In this document: in pieces, positions 20,230 to 30,964 of the stretch
How positions within the stretch are numbered: position 1 is the stretch's first letter
How the letters are laid out: the number at the start of each line of letters is the position of its first letter
Assembly (NCBI GenBank): GCA_011316305.1
Contig: SAUG01000128.1
Coordinates: forward strand, 62,001-126,000
Direction: 5' to 3'
DNA: 64,000 nt
From: Rusavskia elegans
Taxonomy: Eukaryota; Ascomycota; Lecanoromycetes; Teloschistales; Teloschistaceae
Translations under genes and position numbers: made by a program
The notes under the pieces: generated by a model
The model's input: only the letters and a program-made list of their open reading frames with translations
Told to the model about the DNA's origin: nothing
Database searches by the model: none

Positions 20230-22830
20230 ATGCCGTCGATGGACGAGATTAGAGGAAGGGAGCCTGTTTCTGCAATCGACGGCCGTGCTCAGCATGCAGA
20301 AGAAAAGGGGGCACCCGCTTCAGCAAAACCGTCTGGTCACCAACGCTTCGTCCTCACCGATCCGGCTGCCTTCCGGTATCTTGAAGAAGACCCATCGACT
20401 ACCGTCCTTGAGCGCCGTCGTCGCTTGGTTGGCTACGAGTTATACTTTGTAGAGCAATGGGCCTGCTCGAGAGTACATCCTACTTTTGTCATTACCACTT
20501 TCACCGGCCTCGAGCAGCACTCCGTTCTAGTCAGCGTTCTCAGTGTTCCTACAGACGAAGAAGCCTGGTCTCCTCGTCTGCGGATCTACTTCAAGGCCAT
20601 TACCAAATACCACGCCCGAAAGAAAGAGACCCCTCTGGGAACCCTGATGGTCACCAATCTGAGTGGCTTTCCTTCTGCCCTTACAGTCATCCTGGTTCCG
20701 GACGGAGACTTGAAACAACACAGAGAAGACTTTTTTGTGAACGAGAATCTGAAACGAATGGGCTGTGCTGGTCGAGCAGGTCTCAGTTTGTCTCACCCAG
20801 TGCAAGCTACAGAAGCCAAGTTCAACCGCCTCTACCGTACTAGCGATCGCATCCCGTTGTACACCGCTGTTATCGAGTTGGTGAAGCTCTGCCAGGCCGC
20901 ACTCGTGCTCTTTGGGAAATTGGCCCCAGAGTATGCCGATGGTCTGCTTTGCGACGTAACCGAACAAGCCATCAACGACTGGTGGAGTGATATCGGGGCA
21001 GAAGTGTACAGAGTCGAACCTAGCGATGGCATCCTGGGGCCCACTACCGTGTCCGCACTTATTGGTCTGCTGATAGGGGCACGCAATAGGCTGAATGCTT
21101 ATGGAGCGCCCGTGGTGAAGGATGTCTTTGATTTGGCCAACACAAAAAGGGGGATCGCCTATTTTCAGAAATCACAAAAGCTGGAGAAGACCCGTAGACT
21201 GGACCGACCAACGTTGCAACAGCTTCAACGCGCGACTAACAAAGCCGCCAAATCTAGTGAAGGCTGGAACGTTCCGCGAGCGGTCAAATCTACCGTTGCT
21301 GAGTTGAGTGGCAAGGGCGGTGACCTTGCAGCTGATGAAGCCCGTGAGAAAGCTGGGTTCGCAGATATCGAGACGTTGGATATTGGAACATTCATTCAAC
21401 TCGCTTCCGGTGAAAGGGCAAAGTGGCTCTGGCATGGCAAACCAAGGAAGAGCGACACGGATGTCTTCAAGCAGCTGGGAGGAGATGACCTGGTCCTGGA
21501 GAACGACGATCAAGGTGGTTATACCTGGTCAAGAAAGCAGCGCGATTCCCGCGTGGACGATCATTATCGACAGGGCCAAAGTACCCCGGTTACACAGGGC
21601 CTTGCATCGAGCGTTGACGGGCCCGAAAAAGACCCGGCGAGTCGCAGGAATGTCCTCAAAAGTGTCACAGGACGGATGACGGATGCTCGAAGCGGGTTTG
21701 GGCGCATCCGAGATGCAGTTGGTATGCGGGGCCACCATTATCGACATTCGAGAGAGGCTGGGTCTTTCTCGGATGGAGAAAGCCTGCGAGAACGAACAGT
21801 GCGCCTCAGCGATGAGCTCGTGCGAGACCCTTCCTCCGCCGGGCCAGCATCGCAACGGTCCTACGGTGCGCCTGATCCCAAAAACTCCACAAGCGCTACT
21901 CCATCGACTCCTCGCTCTCGTCGCAACAGTAGTCTTCGCCGAGACGCAGTAGACCCTTTCCAAGAAGCCACGCCCAGCGATAAGTATGCACCGTGGGAAA
22001 TCAGTGTTGAGAGTGAGTCAGAGGAGCAGCATTCGGGAGCCGTGTCGGACGCAGGCTCTGTCATCAATCCTCGACTCCCCAAAGATGACCTGTCTACCAA
22101 GCCGCGAGACCTACCGAAACTCGATGGTGATATTGTGATTGATGCCGAAAAAGGCGGGAAACACATTTTCCGAGAGACCAGACTCCCCCAGTCATTACAA
22201 CGTACGCAAAGCCTACCGCAGATTTCCCCATCACTCGCCAATAAAGAGCACTTCCAATATCGATGGCCACGGCACCTATCGTTCAGCACCGTCATCGATG
22301 TCTTAGCCGCAAGCGAGGATGAACCTTTCTCATCCAGCAACACCGCCGAACTGGAAGCTAACAAATACCCCGACACAGCGCTAGCGTTAGAAAAAACAAG
22401 ACAAATGCACGCGCAGCGACTCAATTCCAGCCTCAAAGATCTACAACAGAGCGAAAGCTTCTGGGTCACGCGCCGAGTGGGTAATATCGAGGACATCGAC
22501 AGTCATTGCGGACGAGACCAGGAGGTCCTGGACGTCATGTACCGGCAGAAAGTAGAGGAGTATGAGGCGTTGAAGGAGCCTTCTGAGGCGTTGTTGGAGG
22601 AGGAGAAGAGGGGGATTCAGGAGGCTGTCAAGGATGTTGAGACGTTGGCTGCTAAGATTGAATACGAGCTTACGACGCTCGAGTCTAAGGTTGAGGATGT
22701 GGAGAATGCGGTCGAGGAGTTTGAGCGCCAGGTGGAAATTGTGGAGGCGAGGGCCGCTGAGCTTCATGTGGAGGATGGTGCGCATTCTTCGTGGTTGCGG
22801 TGGCCGCTGAGGTTGTTGATGAAAGCTTGA
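20230..22830 (+). CDS. STB6-like (Sin3-binding family) protein
   Basis: An intronless frame of 866 residues. The conserved N-terminal domain (about 35-290) starts RFVLTDPAAFRYLEEDPST and includes RRRLVGYELYFVEQWACSR, LGTLMVTNLSGFPSALTVIL and FFVNENLKRMGC. This matches the fungal STB2/STB6 N-terminal family, whose yeast members bind the corepressor Sin3. The middle part is Ser/Arg-rich and disordered, and residues about 770-850 form a Glu-rich coiled coil (YRQKVEEYEALKEPSEALLE). The assignment rests on memory of the family motifs; a role in Sin3 complexes is inferred from yeast. The long single exon contrasts with its intron-rich neighbours. Confidence 0.78.
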   Translation: MPSMDEIRGREPVSAIDGRAQHAEEKGAPASAKPSGHQRFVLTDPAAFRYLEEDPSTTVLERRRRLVGYELYFVEQWACSRVHPTFVITTFTGLEQHSVLVSVLSVPTDEEAWSPRLRIYFKAITKYHARKKETPLGTLMVTNLSGFPSALTVILVPDGDLKQHREDFFVNENLKRMGCAGRAGLSLSHPVQATEAKFNRLYRTSDRIPLYTAVIELVKLCQAALVLFGKLAPEYADGLLCDVTEQAINDWWSDIGAEVYRVEPSDGILGPTTVSALIGLLIGARNRLNAYGAPVVKDVFDLANTKRGIAYFQKSQKLEKTRRLDRPTLQQLQRATNKAAKSSEGWNVPRAVKSTVAELSGKGGDLAADEAREKAGFADIETLDIGTFIQLASGERAKWLWHGKPRKSDTDVFKQLGGDDLVLENDDQGGYTWSRKQRDSRVDDHYRQGQSTPVTQGLASSVDGPEKDPASRRNVLKSVTGRMTDARSGFGRIRDAVGMRGHHYRHSREAGSFSDGESLRERTVRLSDELVRDPSSAGPASQRSYGAPDPKNSTSATPSTPRSRRNSSLRRDAVDPFQEATPSDKYAPWEISVESESEEQHSGAVSDAGSVINPRLPKDDLSTKPRDLPKLDGDIVIDAEKGGKHIFRETRLPQSLQRTQSLPQISPSLANKEHFQYRWPRHLSFSTVIDVLAASEDEPFSSSNTAELEANKYPDTALALEKTRQMHAQRLNSSLKDLQQSESFWVTRRVGNIEDIDSHCGRDQEVLDVMYRQKVEEYEALKEPSEALLEEEKRGIQEAVKDVETLAAKIEYELTTLESKVEDVENAVEEFERQVEIVEARAAELHVEDGAHSSWLRWPLRLLMKA

Positions 22831-23565
22831 CAGCTGTGGTGCAATTTTCTTTTCTGGGAATATCGTAAGGGCGGTTTGCATTATCATGATACCCAGGCAG
22901 CATTTTTTTTATATAGCTATTTGTTTTTGGAAATGTAAATGTTATCGTGTTTCCCAATTTGTCCAGTCCAGTGCAAGCCGTGAAAACGATCACGCTCGGA
23001 GACTAGAGTAGAGGGTTAGACTACCCTCCATTTTCTTCTCTTCTCCCCTCTCCGAAACCCATCCCCTTCCTCCACCACAAGTCTACTCACCGAGCCAAAA
23101 ATCCCCAGAGTTCAACCGTAAGATACATCCAGATAGAAAAAGACAAAAAGTTCAGTCCAACCGTGAATTGGACCTATGAAAAACCCAATGTTCACGGCAA
23201 AGGGTTTTTGCTTAGTTGAGTTTTAGTTGTTTTTAAGATTTTAATTTTAAGGAGACGACGCCCACTGCGCCGCCTCCGAAAAATACACAGGATTGAAAGA
23301 AGTTATACTTACTTGAAAGGAGTGGCTTTTTACGTGATAGCTGTTTTGCAGGTTGTGGATCAGTCCGACACTTAACTGTAGATGTCTGGCATGTTTCTAA
23401 TCCGTGCGGATACTGCCATCTTTCAATAAATAATATCATCTTCTTCTTCCCCTTCTAAAGCTTTCAACTTGGACCAACACCTTTGATTCCCCAGCTCATT
23501 GCTTTCCTCCGTCCAAACTCACTCAAGCTCAACGCCCTCGCAACCGTCATCCTATCACACCAAAA
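22831..23565. other. AT-rich intergenic region
   Basis: Contains a T9 run near 22904-22912 and an AT-rich stretch near 23180-23260 (GTTTTTAAGATTTTAATTTT). No gene is seen. It borders a decayed gene, so the AT bias may reflect mutational decay. Confidence 0.45.
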
Positions 23566-24817
23566 TCACCGTTCCTTAACCCAATGCCTCCCACTCCACC
23601 GGTCCCAACATCTAAAGCCAATAGTCCCTCCCCTTGGTCGCCCACACCACATAACTCGGCAACGCCCATCCCATAGCGGCCCCAACCCCTTCTCTCTTCC
23701 CAATAGGCACGAGCTGCGACTCGCGCAAATCCGGCTTGAATATACGATCCCAGCGGCATTTTTACGTCGCTCACCTATTCCATTTCCATCAAATACATGT
23801 AGTAAATCACGCTTGAGGTTTGTACAAAGCACGGGGACGGCTTCGAGGATGTGGTGGATGGTGGGAGGGGAATAGTTCGCTACGTCACCAATGGCGAATA
23901 CGCGGGGGCCGGCTTCGTCGACGCGTAGAGTCGTGGGGTTGGTGTTGATACGGCCGTCTGCTGCTAGCAGCGCCTCATGAATGAATTTGGTGTTTGGGGT
24001 CGTGCCTGTTGCCGGGATGTAGAGGTCCGCTTCCAATGTCTTGCCATTGTCGAGTGTGACTGTTGTATTCGATGTAAGAGCGCTGTCATTCCCTGCACCA
24101 ATCGGCATCACGCTCTTCACGCGAGCGTTCTTGATGACGGTCACACCGACTGCGGCAAGATATTCCTCTGCTTTCTCGGCGATCGTAGGGCGGAGAGCGG
24201 GCAGGATTTTGGAGCCGGCCGTGACGACGGTGATAGAGACTTTGGGGCTGGACGAGCCGAACCAGCCACCTTTGCGGCCGTTCAGATACTCACCGAGCTC
24301 TCCGGCTGTCTCAATGCCGGCAGGACCTCCGCCTGCGATGATGATATGGCTAGCTGTCGGTAGAGCTTTGCGGAACTCTGTCCAGCTCGTCTTAAGAGAG
24401 TCGGCATCTCGGTTCAGACCATGCAAAGGAGATGGCGTTGAGGAGCCAGTAGCAATGACCAGGGCATGATATTCGATATTGCCTACTCCCGTACCGATTG
24501 AGACTGTCCGGTTGGTGTGGTTGAGTTGTGTCGCTGTGCCGTGGATAAAGCGAAAGCTGTCTTTAGGGTATTGCTCGAAAGCCTAGGAAATATGGACGAA
24601 GAGCTTTTCTTGCGGAAACATCGTCTGAAATCAGTGCGCGAGGGCATGCAGGTCGACACGTGGCCCGCGATGAGCTGCTGACGAGGACAACTTGGTACGA
24701 CGTTCTATCTGGCAATTGAGGAATGACATGTTTAAGGAGATAATGAGCAGTTGACACGCCGCCATATGAACCACCAACGAAGACGATGTCCTTCCGTGAT
24801 GCTTTCTCTTGGCCCAT
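23566..24817 (-). pseudogene. AMID/AIF-like FAD-dependent NAD(P)H oxidoreductase, decayed
   Basis: Homology to the fungal AMID-like (AIFM2/FSP1-related) family runs through the whole interval in several frames. The N-terminus from 24817 has the dinucleotide fold (IVFVGGSYGGVSTAHYLL) and CRPACPRALISDD. Just after that an apparent 2-nt loss (near 24635) shifts the frame, and the continuing frame has a TAG at about 24580 before AFEQYPKDSFRFIHGTAT. A long intact middle section carries HIIIAGGGPAGIETAGELGE and RVFAIGDVANYSPP. Near 23770-23785 the frame shifts again, DLRESQLVPIG and KGRDYWL follow, then a second TAG at about 23605, and the conserved WSGRHWVKE tail lies in yet another frame. Five lesions make a functional product unlikely. 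No set of GT-AG introns repairs them. Confidence 0.8.
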
Positions 24818-25235
24818 TATTGGCGAAGATTATGCTCGTGAATATAATGGAAGACAGACTTGCCGAGGAAGGCTGGGGAGAAACGAAAAGGTCAAGGTGA
24901 GCATTGTTGAAGGAAAAGTACATGACAAGGACAAATAAATCTCCGAAGGGCTTCGTGGACGGCCAAACTATCTTCCGAGTCTGCTCCTGCCCTTTGCATA
25001 CATTCCAGCTACCAGCCTGCGCCCTCATTGGAAGGCGAAGCCGACACATTGTGACTCGAAAACGATTATTCATGAGAGATTGTGATGCGCAGAAGAAAGC
25101 AGCCATGAGACCGAAGTAGATGTAGTCGAAGAATATAGCCGAATCTTCGGCGGCATTTGTACTGGTCTTGGCACACCGAATGGATTGATGCTCATGAACG
25201 CCAAACTTTGGGGAGGGAATAGGCAAATTGATTCG
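24818..25235. other. Intergenic, no gene seen
   Basis: Space upstream of the decayed oxidoreductase. Short frames only, with no recognisable product or repeat. Confidence 0.45.
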
Positions 25236-25964
25236 TTAAACTTCCCATTCTCCGACTTTGAGAAGACCTTGTCCATTCCTTAACCTTATGATTTCTTCGC
25301 CAATATCGATGATATCGCGTTGCTCCAATGGGTTTTGTGCGTCCTCGAGTCTGGCCAGAAAGGAGATGCACAGGCTATTCTCGACTATGTACCGTCTAGC
25401 GTCATCGTGTTGAACGGCGATTCCAGATGGACTCATTGCCAATGTCAAGGTCTCGTGTGCATCAAACCAAGGTCTGATTTTAACCCAAAATTCTTCAATC
25501 CAATAAGGAGCTGCGCCTGGAAATTTTGTGTCCAAATCTAGACAGATATGCAACCGTTTCAGTCCTTTGGCCCTCCGAAAGACGTGGCCAATGTCTTCAA
25601 AATACTCATATGAGGGCATGTATTTGATAGTCATGTCTTTCACGGTCCTTGCGTTCGAAGGACCGATCTTGTACAGCCAGCCGGGGCCAGTCTCATCGGT
25701 AGGGAAAAAGAAAACGTTGGAGTCGTAGAGGTAGTGCGTGGCTTCGTAGTTGATGCTTCTGCAAGTGCGGAGAATGGAGGGATGAATGTTGGACGGGCCG
25801 ACAGTTTTCAGCGTGCCGTATTTATGGACGCCATGGTCCGTAATTTCCCAGTAGAAGCCTTGAAGCCCGACGGGCGAGGTGCGGGAGACTAGGAGGTGTT
25901 GGTATATCTCACAGCGAATTTCCGGAGGCAGGCAAAAGAGAGGTGAAGACGATTGTGAAGCCAT
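25236..25964 (-). CDS. F-box-like / DUF7730-type fungal protein
   Basis: A single exon of 242 residues from the ATG at 25962-25964. The N-terminal motif FCLPPEIRCEIYQHLLVS is the LPPE-I-Y pattern found in fungal F-box-like proteins. It is followed by HPSILRTCRSINYEATHYLY, which is common in the large DUF7730 and F-box-like expansions of filamentous ascomycetes. The rest (GLKRLHICLDLD, an IRPWFDAHETLTL strand-helix pattern) agrees. F-box proteins recruit substrates to SCF ubiquitin ligases, but many members of this group lack proof of Skp1 binding. It lies in a gene-poor stretch between two decayed genes. Confidence 0.72.
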   Translation of the reverse strand: MASQSSSPLFCLPPEIRCEIYQHLLVSRTSPVGLQGFYWEITDHGVHKYGTLKTVGPSNIHPSILRTCRSINYEATHYLYDSNVFFFPTDETGPGWLYKIGPSNARTVKDMTIKYMPSYEYFEDIGHVFRRAKGLKRLHICLDLDTKFPGAAPYWIEEFWVKIRPWFDAHETLTLAMSPSGIAVQHDDARRYIVENSLCISFLARLEDAQNPLEQRDIIDIGEEIIRLRNGQGLLKVGEWEV

Positions 25965-26836
25965 GGTGGAAGGGATATTTGGCCGGACAGGATGCTTGGT
26001 GCTATGATGAGGAACAGATAAGCATTTGATCTGCAATACCCCTGAAGTCTTACATTGATATCATGGTTATTGGGTAAGCCATGCACTTGAAGCTTTGTCG
26101 CCTTGTTACTTGCCCTGCTTGCTATGGCTAGGGATGGTGGGTACAAGTCTCTGGTGTGCGGCTACTGATCAAGTGGAGGTAGTAGACAGGTTTGGATAGC
26201 AGTCAAAAGTTACAGTATTCCTAAGAATGTACTGTTGTAATCAATGGAAAATTGAGCATATTCACCTATCCGAAGTATTGGAAGCCCATCAACAGTGATA
26301 TGATGACCTGCTGGCAAAAATGATGCGTCTCCGAGATGAAGTTGCATGGGATTCTGATTGTGACGTGTCGTAGGTCCTTTCAGAGGCTGGGATGTTGATA
26401 TTTGATATGTTATTGTTATTTGTGAACGTAAGATACTGTGGAACACATAAATGTGTCGCATGTTGGAGGGTATTTGATAGCAGGAAGCTACACCCCGATG
26501 GTTGAGGTGTTCCATCTATAAATAGAGTACGCTCATTCACGGATGGTACAACTGATGATGAGAGGGAAGGTGCGAAAGTACCCTCCAAGGCAACAATCAC
26601 CCGAGAGTCTGTTGTTTTATATCGCGGACCTGGGATTCAAGAAGGTTCTCAGCTAAGCGCACGACAGAGTACTTAGCTGTTTAGAATAGGGCAAAAACTC
26701 GTTCCACAGTAGCTAACATCTAATCTTGTACAGCAACAGTTGGGGAATCAGCGAAATTTTTCAAAGATCAACACCCGGAAAAATCGACGTGTGTTTCAGA
26801 TTGGGATGGAAATCCAGAAAGAATTTTTGAACTAAA
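25965..26836. other. Intergenic, no gene seen
   Basis: AT-richer than flanking DNA, with many TTGATA/ATTGTAATC-type stretches. Short minus-strand frames at 26210-26600 have no known match and no coding signature I trust. Confidence 0.4.
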
Positions 26837-27783
26837 ATGGCCCGCGCGACTTTTTCCTCTGACGTCGCGTCGGTACGTGCCTCGCGTGCGCCTGGATGTT
26901 GTTTTGGACTGGTGGTGGGTAAGATCTCAACGAGGCAGGCTTTTGGTGAAATTTGTGTGTGCTACCAGTCTCCCCAGAGCTTTCGAATTGGGCTCATCCT
27001 TGTCCGCCGTCTCACCGTCTCGCCGTCTCTCATCGCATTCACTCTCCACCATACCCTTGAATAGCTCTTCCACCCCAGCCCGCATACAGGCCGAGCTCAA
27101 CGAAGCTCTGTCCCTCCGCGAAGTCGGCAACCATGCTTTCCGCTCCGGCGACTACAAACTCAGCACCGAAAAATACCGTGACTCCAACTACAATATCCTC
27201 TGGCTTAAAGGTCTTCGCTATACAGGCGCCTTACCCCCCGACGACTGGACCATCGTAGAAACCCTCACCGAAATGCAGTTCACCACGCAATCGAATGAAG
27301 CCGCTTCGTGGTTGAGATAAGAAACATTTGACGGGATGGAGCCCCCAGTGGGACTACGGCGTGGACTTCCATCAGCCTAAAGCTCCCACCAAAAGCGTGT
27401 GCCGTTTTCAAAAGGCCTTGAACTGTACAAGTATGGCCGAGGACGCTCTGAAAGATCATCCAACGAAGTGGAGGCCGAGTGCAAAGGCGATGGGGAAACT
27501 GTTCTATCGGAAAGCCATGGCTCATGAGGGGTTGAATGACTACGATGGCGCTTGGAAGGCGATTCAGGAAGCGCATGGAGTATTGGAAGGGAATGATGCA
27601 GCGGTCTGTGACCTAGGGACGAAGATCTGGAACATCCGTCAATATGGGCGGCCGGACGGGTTAGAGCGTGGTTTCATTCCTATAGAGCCGGACTTTTTCT
27701 TCAAGCCTTTTCGCCAGGACAACTATGATCGACTGTCCTGTTGTCGGTTATGCCACCCGATGGACTTTCAAACGGGCTCCTGA
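26837..27783 (+). pseudogene. TPR-domain protein, probably broken
   Basis: ATG at 26837 opens a 12-codon exon ending at a GTACGT donor (26873). A CATACAG acceptor at 27087-27089 joins in phase to a TPR-like segment: AELNEALSLREVGNHAFRSG then YKLSTEKYRDSNYN. The frame meets a TAA at 27318-27320, right after SNEAASWLR. The clear continuation, AEDALKDHPTKWRPSAKAMG and LFYRKAMAHEGLNDYDGAW, lies in a shifted frame from about 27434 to 27783. No good donor was found between them, so a small deletion is more likely than an intron. Proteins with this repeat arrangement are co-chaperone-like. It could be a recent pseudogene or a mis-sequenced gene. Confidence 0.5.
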
Positions 27784-28995
27784 AATCGCAGCGCTTGACA
27801 CAAAGGGCATGACAGAAAGTGCGGACGACGCTTGGAGCGCTTCGAAATACTATTATTGTTGCTCAGTTGTTGCTCAGTTGCCACTGAAAAGCTTAGGTCA
27901 GAGCTTAATGTCATTTCTTTTTCCACTTCCGAGAAGCGGGAAAGCTGTCCAGTCTCCAAATTGTCTATCGGTTTCGATAAGAAAGTGAAGGCAATAGGTG
28001 GAAGCAGAAGAAGCGGTAGAATTCTCCGGTGCGAGAGCAAAGTTGTGCTTTCTTCCAACTTTGACAGCCATTATATAGAAGTATAACAAGTTTGATCTTG
28101 TCTGGGTGAGTGGTCTGGCAGCTAGTTGACAATTCCGTACATCTCAAGGAACCGAGGGTTAATGAATTTATATTCGAGAGGAGATCAAACTCGTAAGGCG
28201 GAAGGAAGCAGGCGCGCTGTAGTCAATTTGTCCGGGGTTCGAGTCCTCGTCCAGATCTTTTTTTTGTTGAGCCTTTCGGCGTCGTACCGTAGAATCATAT
28301 GATGTTCTGAAGATAACAGATTGATGATCACAAGATCGCAGTCCACGACGATCATGGACTGTCTGTTAACCGCAATGACCAGACAGCCGTTATTGTTGAT
28401 TCAATTGTGCCCTAGCCCTAGGCTTTCGCAGCTCATGATGCTCGAAAGAGATGATACCAGAAACTGCGTTTGCCAAGAGCCTGGTTGCCAATGCTGACCA
28501 TATCTGGGGGACAGTATATATTGGTGGACGTCTTTCAAATTGATTGAATGGGGCTTGAGGTGACACTTGAAATGGATCAGATGAAAGAAGAGAGAAGGGC
28601 GTCGAGCAGTCAATGTTGTGGGTAATCAGAACGACGCTATTGCCCCTTTCAAGCCGCTGAATAAAACCCGAAGCATTAGCTAATAATGCAGTAAGGGAGA
28701 GTAGGGAGAAGGAAACGACAGCCCCCACGGACGATCTGGCTAACCGAGCCTCACAAGCTTGATTCCACGTAAAAGCATACCGAATTGTGGACCAATGAGA
28801 ATCGTACGGGTCTTGGAAGTAAAATCTGGTAACGTAGACGTCTGAATAAAATGTAAGAAAGAGAGTATCTACCTCTGGTACACAAAGCTCGGCGATGAAT
28901 CGGCGAACAGGATCTGTGCAGCGGGCAGATACTTGACATTGCTGAGAAGCTTGGTGGAAGCACGACTTGTATGAGATCCATTCGTCGATCCAAAT
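27784..28995. other. Gene-poor region with a Pol III tRNA-like element
   Basis: Apart from the tRNA-like unit at 28100-28256, the stretch holds only short frames. A 112-codon minus-strand frame (28728-28390) lacks an ATG start and has no recognised domain. Confidence 0.4.
28100..28256 (+). ncRNA. tRNA-like Pol III transcription unit with a long central insert
   Basis: The ends fold like a tRNA. GTCTGGG (28100-28106) pairs with TCCAGAT (28250-28256), the T arm is CGGGG/TTCGAGT/CCTCG, a five-base variable loop precedes it, and GTTGA pairs with TCAAT as an anticodon stem. GGTTCGAGTCC is a perfect B box, an A-box-like sequence lies at the 5' end, and a T8 run starting at 28258 is a Pol III terminator. 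The two halves of the anticodon arm are about 90 nt apart, and position 33 is not U, so a working tRNA is doubtful. It may be a tRNA pseudogene with an insertion or a tRNA-derived SINE-like RNA. Confidence 0.5.
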
Positions 28996-30420
28996 CTAGG
29001 CTATGCGGACAAACGCTATATTGGTGTGAGTGTTGATGCTCGTCGCTGAAAAGAGCGAGGACCGCAATGGCATGCAGGGGAGACATACTTGCATCAATCT
29101 GCTTTATCTGAGGCAGCGCTAGCCGGACCTTGTTCCGATACAATGCTGGGCTCTTCGTCTGCAAAGGATTGCCCTCGAAATATACCGTGGTGAGCTCCTT
29201 CTTGTCCGCCAGCTCCTTCTCAACTTCATCAAACGAAGACAATTGGTTTGAGGATGCCCAAACTTCTTCAAGATGCTCGAGATGCTTGAGACCAGTAAGC
29301 TGTGATATCTGATTGCTCGATATGTCAATCATCCGAAGGTTCCGGTTGTTGTCGAGACCTGAAATGTGTGTGAGGGCGTTGTGTGAAATGTAGAGCTCCT
29401 CGAGGTTGACGAGAGCATCCAGCCCAGAGATGACTGGCAGGCGGTTCGATTGAATTGAAAGTATCTTGAGGTTTGCCAACGAGGAGACGTTCTTCGGGCT
29501 GTCTGTGAGCAACGGAAGTAAGATACGGGTAGAGCTCTCACCTTCAACTCTGTGATTTTGTTCTTGCCTAGCCAGAGCTCTTCCAGACTGGTCAAACTGT
29601 CCAGGTTTTCAATCTCCTGATCCAGGTCAATGCGTGTTCAACCTGCATCCAGATTGATCGGACCCACTCGTATCCTGTTGGCTGCCAGCTCAAGGTTCCT
29701 CAATTTCTCCAGCCCCTCGAGGTTCTCGATCTTTTGTATCTTGTTCTGCACGAAATATAGGTCCTTCAGCTCTTTCAGGTGATTGACGTTCTTGACGTGC
29801 TTGATCTTGTTGAAGCTTAGATCGAGCGAAGTAAGGTGCAATAGGTGATCCAGGCCTCGAACATGAGAGATCAGATTGTCGTAGAGATCCAGTTCTTGTA
29901 GGCTTAGGCCGATGTTGCCGGGGAATTCGATACGGGATATTTGGTTCTGGCGAAGACAGAGTCTCTAGACAATGCCGTGGTCAGTTTTTGGCTATAAGGC
30001 TCATAATACTGTGCGTACCTCGATGTTGGGGAAGCGATCGAGCCGTAGCGCAGGGATGGAGGAAACACGAGAGTGGACAAGGTCGATCTCCTGTGGCTGT
30101 CAGGTGTTGACTCTTCGGCTAGATTCATACCCATACATCGGTGTCTTCCTCGTAGTCTTCTAAGAGATCTGGAAAGCATGAATTAGTACAGGAGGCTGAA
30201 TTACGAGGATGAAGCTCTAACCCTCATCTGCTTGGATCTGCTCGACGGGCGGAGCGTCCTCGTCGGAATAGTCTGGATCTGACAAAATCTCTGCGTTGAC
30301 GATCTCTGCTTTCTTCGCAACGCGTAGCTTGCCATCCCAGCCGTTCTTATCGGTCAAAGCTGAGCCATTGGGTGTTGGAGGGGTGTCGGATGTGGTTGGG
30401 TTCTCTGAAGGAGCATTCAT
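28996..30420 (-). CDS. sds22: Protein phosphatase PP1 regulatory subunit Sds22
   Basis: Seven predicted exons on the complement (30222-30420, 30137-30168, 30019-30090, 29668-29964, 29542-29616, 29089-29491, 28996-29015) give 365 residues. Sds22 is a leucine-rich-repeat protein that binds the PP1 catalytic subunit and helps its maturation and mitotic function. The acidic N-terminus is followed by a run of about eleven 22-residue LRRs, for example LDHLLHLTSLDLSFNKIKHV and LEELYISHNALTHISGL. A C-terminal cap contains YFEGNPLQTKSPALYRNKV and ends IDATFVRIA, typical of the family. The last coding exon is only 20 nt. Confidence 0.95.
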
Positions 30421-30964
30421 ATTTCGTTTAGGGAGGCTTCGAATGTCGACAGGCTTTGTACCGTCTCCTTCTGCGCATTGAGGTTTGTGTTAGATTAAGG
30501 AGAGCGGAGTCAGTAGTCGTGCGAAGATGTGGTTCAATTGCTCAACAAGGGCAAAGGTTCTCGTTGGCAACGTGGAGATGACGTCATAGCAGCTGCGCAG
30601 CAAGACCTAAGCGATCGTCATATCGAAATCCAATATCGAGGTATCGACTGCTGTATACCTCTTACGGCGATTGATTGTTTACACAACAAGACTTTGTCTC
30701 GTATTACTATTAACACCACGAAAATCTTGATTGCACCGCAAATAAATGGATCAAGGCTCTGTATCATCTACAACAGTATCTTTACCGAAGATCTTACCAA
30801 TCTCTACTTTGGACGGCTAATATACAGCAGCTTTCTGATCCACCCTCTGATCAAATGTACTGTACACCCCACTGCTTCCTCGTTCACGTATCCTCATCGT
30901 ACCTTGGATTTGCTGAATTCTTTTCATAATTTCTCAGCTTCCAAGACATATTCTTGTGGACTCG
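30421..30964. other. Intergenic with a dispersed repeat copy
   Basis: Upstream of sds22. Contains the repeat at 30589-30692 described separately; otherwise AT-rich with no supported gene. Confidence 0.45.
30589..30692. repeat. Dispersed repeat, copy 1 (pair with 45796-45900)
   Basis: About 100 bp is clearly similar to 45796-45900 in the same orientation. Shared blocks include GCAGCT-GCGCAGCAAG-like starts, TATCGAAATC, the identical 17-mer ATATCGAGGTATCGACT and GCGATTGATT. Many differences are C/T or G/A. No coding capacity is conserved between copies. The source element is unknown. Confidence 0.75.

Noticed and set aside
28390..28728. 112-codon minus-strand frame next to sds22
   Set aside because: It starts with GTG, has no ATG upstream and shows no recognised features.
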